Shown here piece after piece: positions 62,639 to 64,000 of a stretch of 64,000 nt of DNA. The notes beneath the pieces were generated by a model. The model ran no database searches. It worked only from the letters and a program-made list of their open reading frames with translations, and was not told where the DNA came from. The translations under genes and the position numbers were made by a program. Position 1 is the first letter of the stretch. The number at the start of each line of letters is the position of its first letter. This stretch comes from Cyanobacteria bacterium FACHB-471 (lineage in GTDB: Bacteria; Cyanobacteriota; Cyanobacteriia; Elainellales; Elainellaceae): positions 62,001 to 126,000 of the forward strand of contig JACJOC010000087.1 of assembly GCA_014695345.1 (NCBI GenBank), given 5' to 3'.

Positions 62639-63121
62639 ATGGCAACTGTTAAAAAGCCGGATCTTAGCGATCCCGCATTGCGCGAAAAACTCAAGAAGGG
62701 CATGGGTCACAACTATTATGGTGAACCCGCTTGGCCAAACGACCTGCTCTACATCTTCCCCGTTGTAATTCTGGGAACGATTGCTTGCTGCGTCGCCCTA
62801 GCCGTCCTGGACCCAGCCCTGACTGGAGAGCCTGCTAATCCCTTCGCAACTCCTCTGGAAATTCTGCCAGAGTGGTATCTCTACCCCGTATTCCAGATTC
62901 TCCGTATTCTGCCTAACAAGCTGTTGGGTGTTGCGGCGATGGCATCTGTCCCATTGGGCATGATCCTTGTTCCTTTCGTTGAGAGTGTTAACAAGTTTCA
63001 GAATCCTTTCCGTCGTCCAATCGCGACCAGCGTGTTTCTGTTTGGTACGCTCGTCACGATTTGGCTGGGAGTGGGTGCAACTTTCCCAATTGACAAATCT
63101 CTAACTTGGGGCCTGTTCTAA
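62639..63121 (+). CDS. petD: Cytochrome b6f subunit IV (PetD)
   Basis: 160 residues, exact family length. [46 protein letters not shown] and the plastoquinol-binding segment [32 protein letters not shown] are nearly invariant, with three membrane helices. It completes the quinol-oxidising site with PetB. A Shine-Dalgarno AAGGAGAA precedes the ATG. No other pet gene is in the window. Confidence 0.98.
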   Translation: MATVKKPDLSDPALREKLKKGMGHNYYGEPAWPNDLLYIFPVVILGTIACCVALAVLDPALTGEPANPFATPLEILPEWYLYPVFQILRILPNKLLGVAAMASVPLGMILVPFVESVNKFQNPFRRPIATSVFLFGTLVTIWLGVGATFPIDKSLTWGLF

Positions 63122-63177
63122 GAGAAAGCTGGGCTTTCCAGATTTTCTGGTTCTAAAGTTGTTTAGAATGCTCTTTT

Positions 63178-63234
63178 ACGCCTGTGTTGGTTTATTGGGA
63201 TGTGGGTGCATCTCCAGTAGGTCAACGCAGGCGT
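63178..63234 (+). other. Long hairpin after petD
   Basis: ACGCCTGTGTTG (63178-63189) pairs with CAACGCAGGCGT (63223-63234) with one G-U, around a 33-nt loop. A smaller stem GAAAGC/GCTTTC begins 3 nt after the petD stop. Either may mark the end of the petBD transcript, but T-runs are short. Confidence 0.45.
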
Positions 63235-63359
63235 TATGCGTTTTGAACCTGCAGCTTTTAACTAAAAGATGTGTTCTAATCTGTTGACTAAGACATCATT
63301 TTATTGCTAACAATGCGGCTAAGTAGGCAACTAATCAAAAAATTGGCTACTTAAGCTCA

Positions 63360-63839
63360 GTGGAATTTGAGTCCTGGCTGAGTGTGGGCATGTTGCAGCA
63401 CGATCATTTAATCGTTAAGAGTGATTTGAGCGTCTTGACGCACATCCAGGAGTGGTTCGACCAGTTTTGTCTGCGATATGCTGCCAAGTCGTTTTGGCTC
63501 AAAGAGCAGCATTATCCGATGAATCTGGCTTTGACTGAAGGATTTACGAATGCGGTGCGTCACGCTCATCACGAGCTTCCTTCAGAAACGACAATTGAGA
63601 TCGATTTGTGTCTCTGGAATGACCGGATGGAGATTCGCATTTGGGATCAGGGCAAGCCTTTCAACCCGGATGTTTTAGAAGAGCCTGAACCTGGTACTTT
63701 GCGGCAGGGGGGCTATGGCTGGTTTTTGCTCAGGCGGTTGGCTGATTATGTAGTTTATGAGCGATCGCCAGACAACAGAAATTGCTTATTAATCGTCAAA
63801 CACGCAACCAAAGAACAAACTGTGCCTGACAAGGGCTAA
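63360..63839 (+). CDS. RsbW-like serine-kinase / anti-sigma regulatory ATPase
   Basis: 159 residues from GTG (ATG at 63387 also possible). Histidine-kinase-like ATPase fold of the GHKL family: N-box NLALTEGFTNAVRHAHHELP, G1 motif IRIWDQGKPFNP, G2 GGYGWFLLRRLAD. That is the RsbW/SpoIIAB type, which phosphorylates STAS anti-anti-sigma proteins. In cyanobacteria such kinases often work with PP2C phosphatases and not with sigma-B. No phosphatase or STAS partner is nearby. Confidence 0.9.
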   Translation: MEFESWLSVGMLQHDHLIVKSDLSVLTHIQEWFDQFCLRYAAKSFWLKEQHYPMNLALTEGFTNAVRHAHHELPSETTIEIDLCLWNDRMEIRIWDQGKPFNPDVLEEPEPGTLRQGGYGWFLLRRLADYVVYERSPDNRNCLLIVKHATKEQTVPDKG

Positions 63840-64000
63840 CCAGATATAACGGGCTGATAAAGCTTTAGCGATATTTTTCTTAGTTGGATACAAAGATTCG
63901 GTTAATCCAGTAGGTTTTGGGATTGAGTTTGAGGGGGAGTTTGCTACGATTTAGCAGCTACCAGCGACCGCTTCTGCTAAAGAGATTCACCCATCTAAAT

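Noticed and set aside
1-64000. tRNA, rRNA, tmRNA, RNase P RNA, 6S RNA or CRISPR arrays
   Set aside because: I looked through every intergenic stretch for cloverleaf T-loop signatures, known RNA motifs and regularly spaced repeats and found none that I could support.

Overview
This window is cyanobacterial. It carries petB and petD (cytochrome b6f), a one-helix high-light-inducible protein, a group 1 SigA-type sigma factor, a DUF2839 protein, a CtpA-type protease and a gas-vesicle operon. The HIP1 octamer (GCGATCGC) occurs throughout, on both strands, in and between genes. A gas-vacuolate, probably filamentous Leptolyngbya- or Oscillatoria-like organism fits best, but no rRNA marker is present and genus cannot be read from the sequence. 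I found no tRNA, rRNA, CRISPR array, transposase or prophage gene.

Layout. 1-10.2 kb: end of a TPR protein, a GHL10 secreted protein, a lone receiver, a ParC/GyrA-family topoisomerase subunit without a GyrA box, a sugar-type ABC ATPase, an hli gene behind an HLR1-like element, sigA. 10.2-21.3 kb: a Trp-rich small protein, a GH116 glucosidase carrying a heptanucleotide repeat insertion, a coiled-coil protein, valyl-tRNA synthetase with an inserted CAAD membrane domain, a glycosyltransferase pair, a DUF1517 protein, thiS and thiE. 21.4-28.2 kb: a beta-helix/SPOR envelope protein, an L,D-transpeptidase, purS-purQ, a HAD hydrolase, a YqeY protein and tandem PPC-TPR paralogues. 28.5-34.5 kb: a PEP-CTERM 5'-nucleotidase behind a Pho-box-like triplet, DUF2839, a degenerate DinG-like protein, arogenate dehydrogenase and PrxQ. 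35-45.8 kb: a 2244-residue acidic protein with a C-terminal Hsp70-like ATPase, a sugar transferase, a PRC-barrel protein with 11-residue LEA-like repeats and an aldehyde dehydrogenase. 45.9-49.6 kb: PotA, PotC and an RCK channel. 49.7-56.2 kb: gas-vesicle cluster. 56.7-63.9 kb: CHASE4-PAS histidine kinase, HD phosphohydrolase, CtpA, petB, petD and an RsbW-like kinase.

How genes work together. The gas-vesicle operon runs on the minus strand A-C-N-J-(small ORF)-K-F/L-G with 4-nt overlaps at C/N and N/J, and a GvpV-like gene lies tail to tail with it. The RCK channel, PotC, PotA and aldehyde dehydrogenase are consecutive on the minus strand and the first two overlap as TAATG, which suggests one transcript linking ion conductance, polyamine-type import and aldehyde oxidation. 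ctpA and the HD gene overlap, diverging from petBD.

The least explained items are the giant acidic Hsp70-like protein with repeated LExLF-type motifs, the winged-helix-like module shared by the C-termini of GvpN and GvpC, the unusual pore motif of the RCK channel and the LEA-like PRC-barrel protein. Several palindromic or MITE-like repeats lie between genes.
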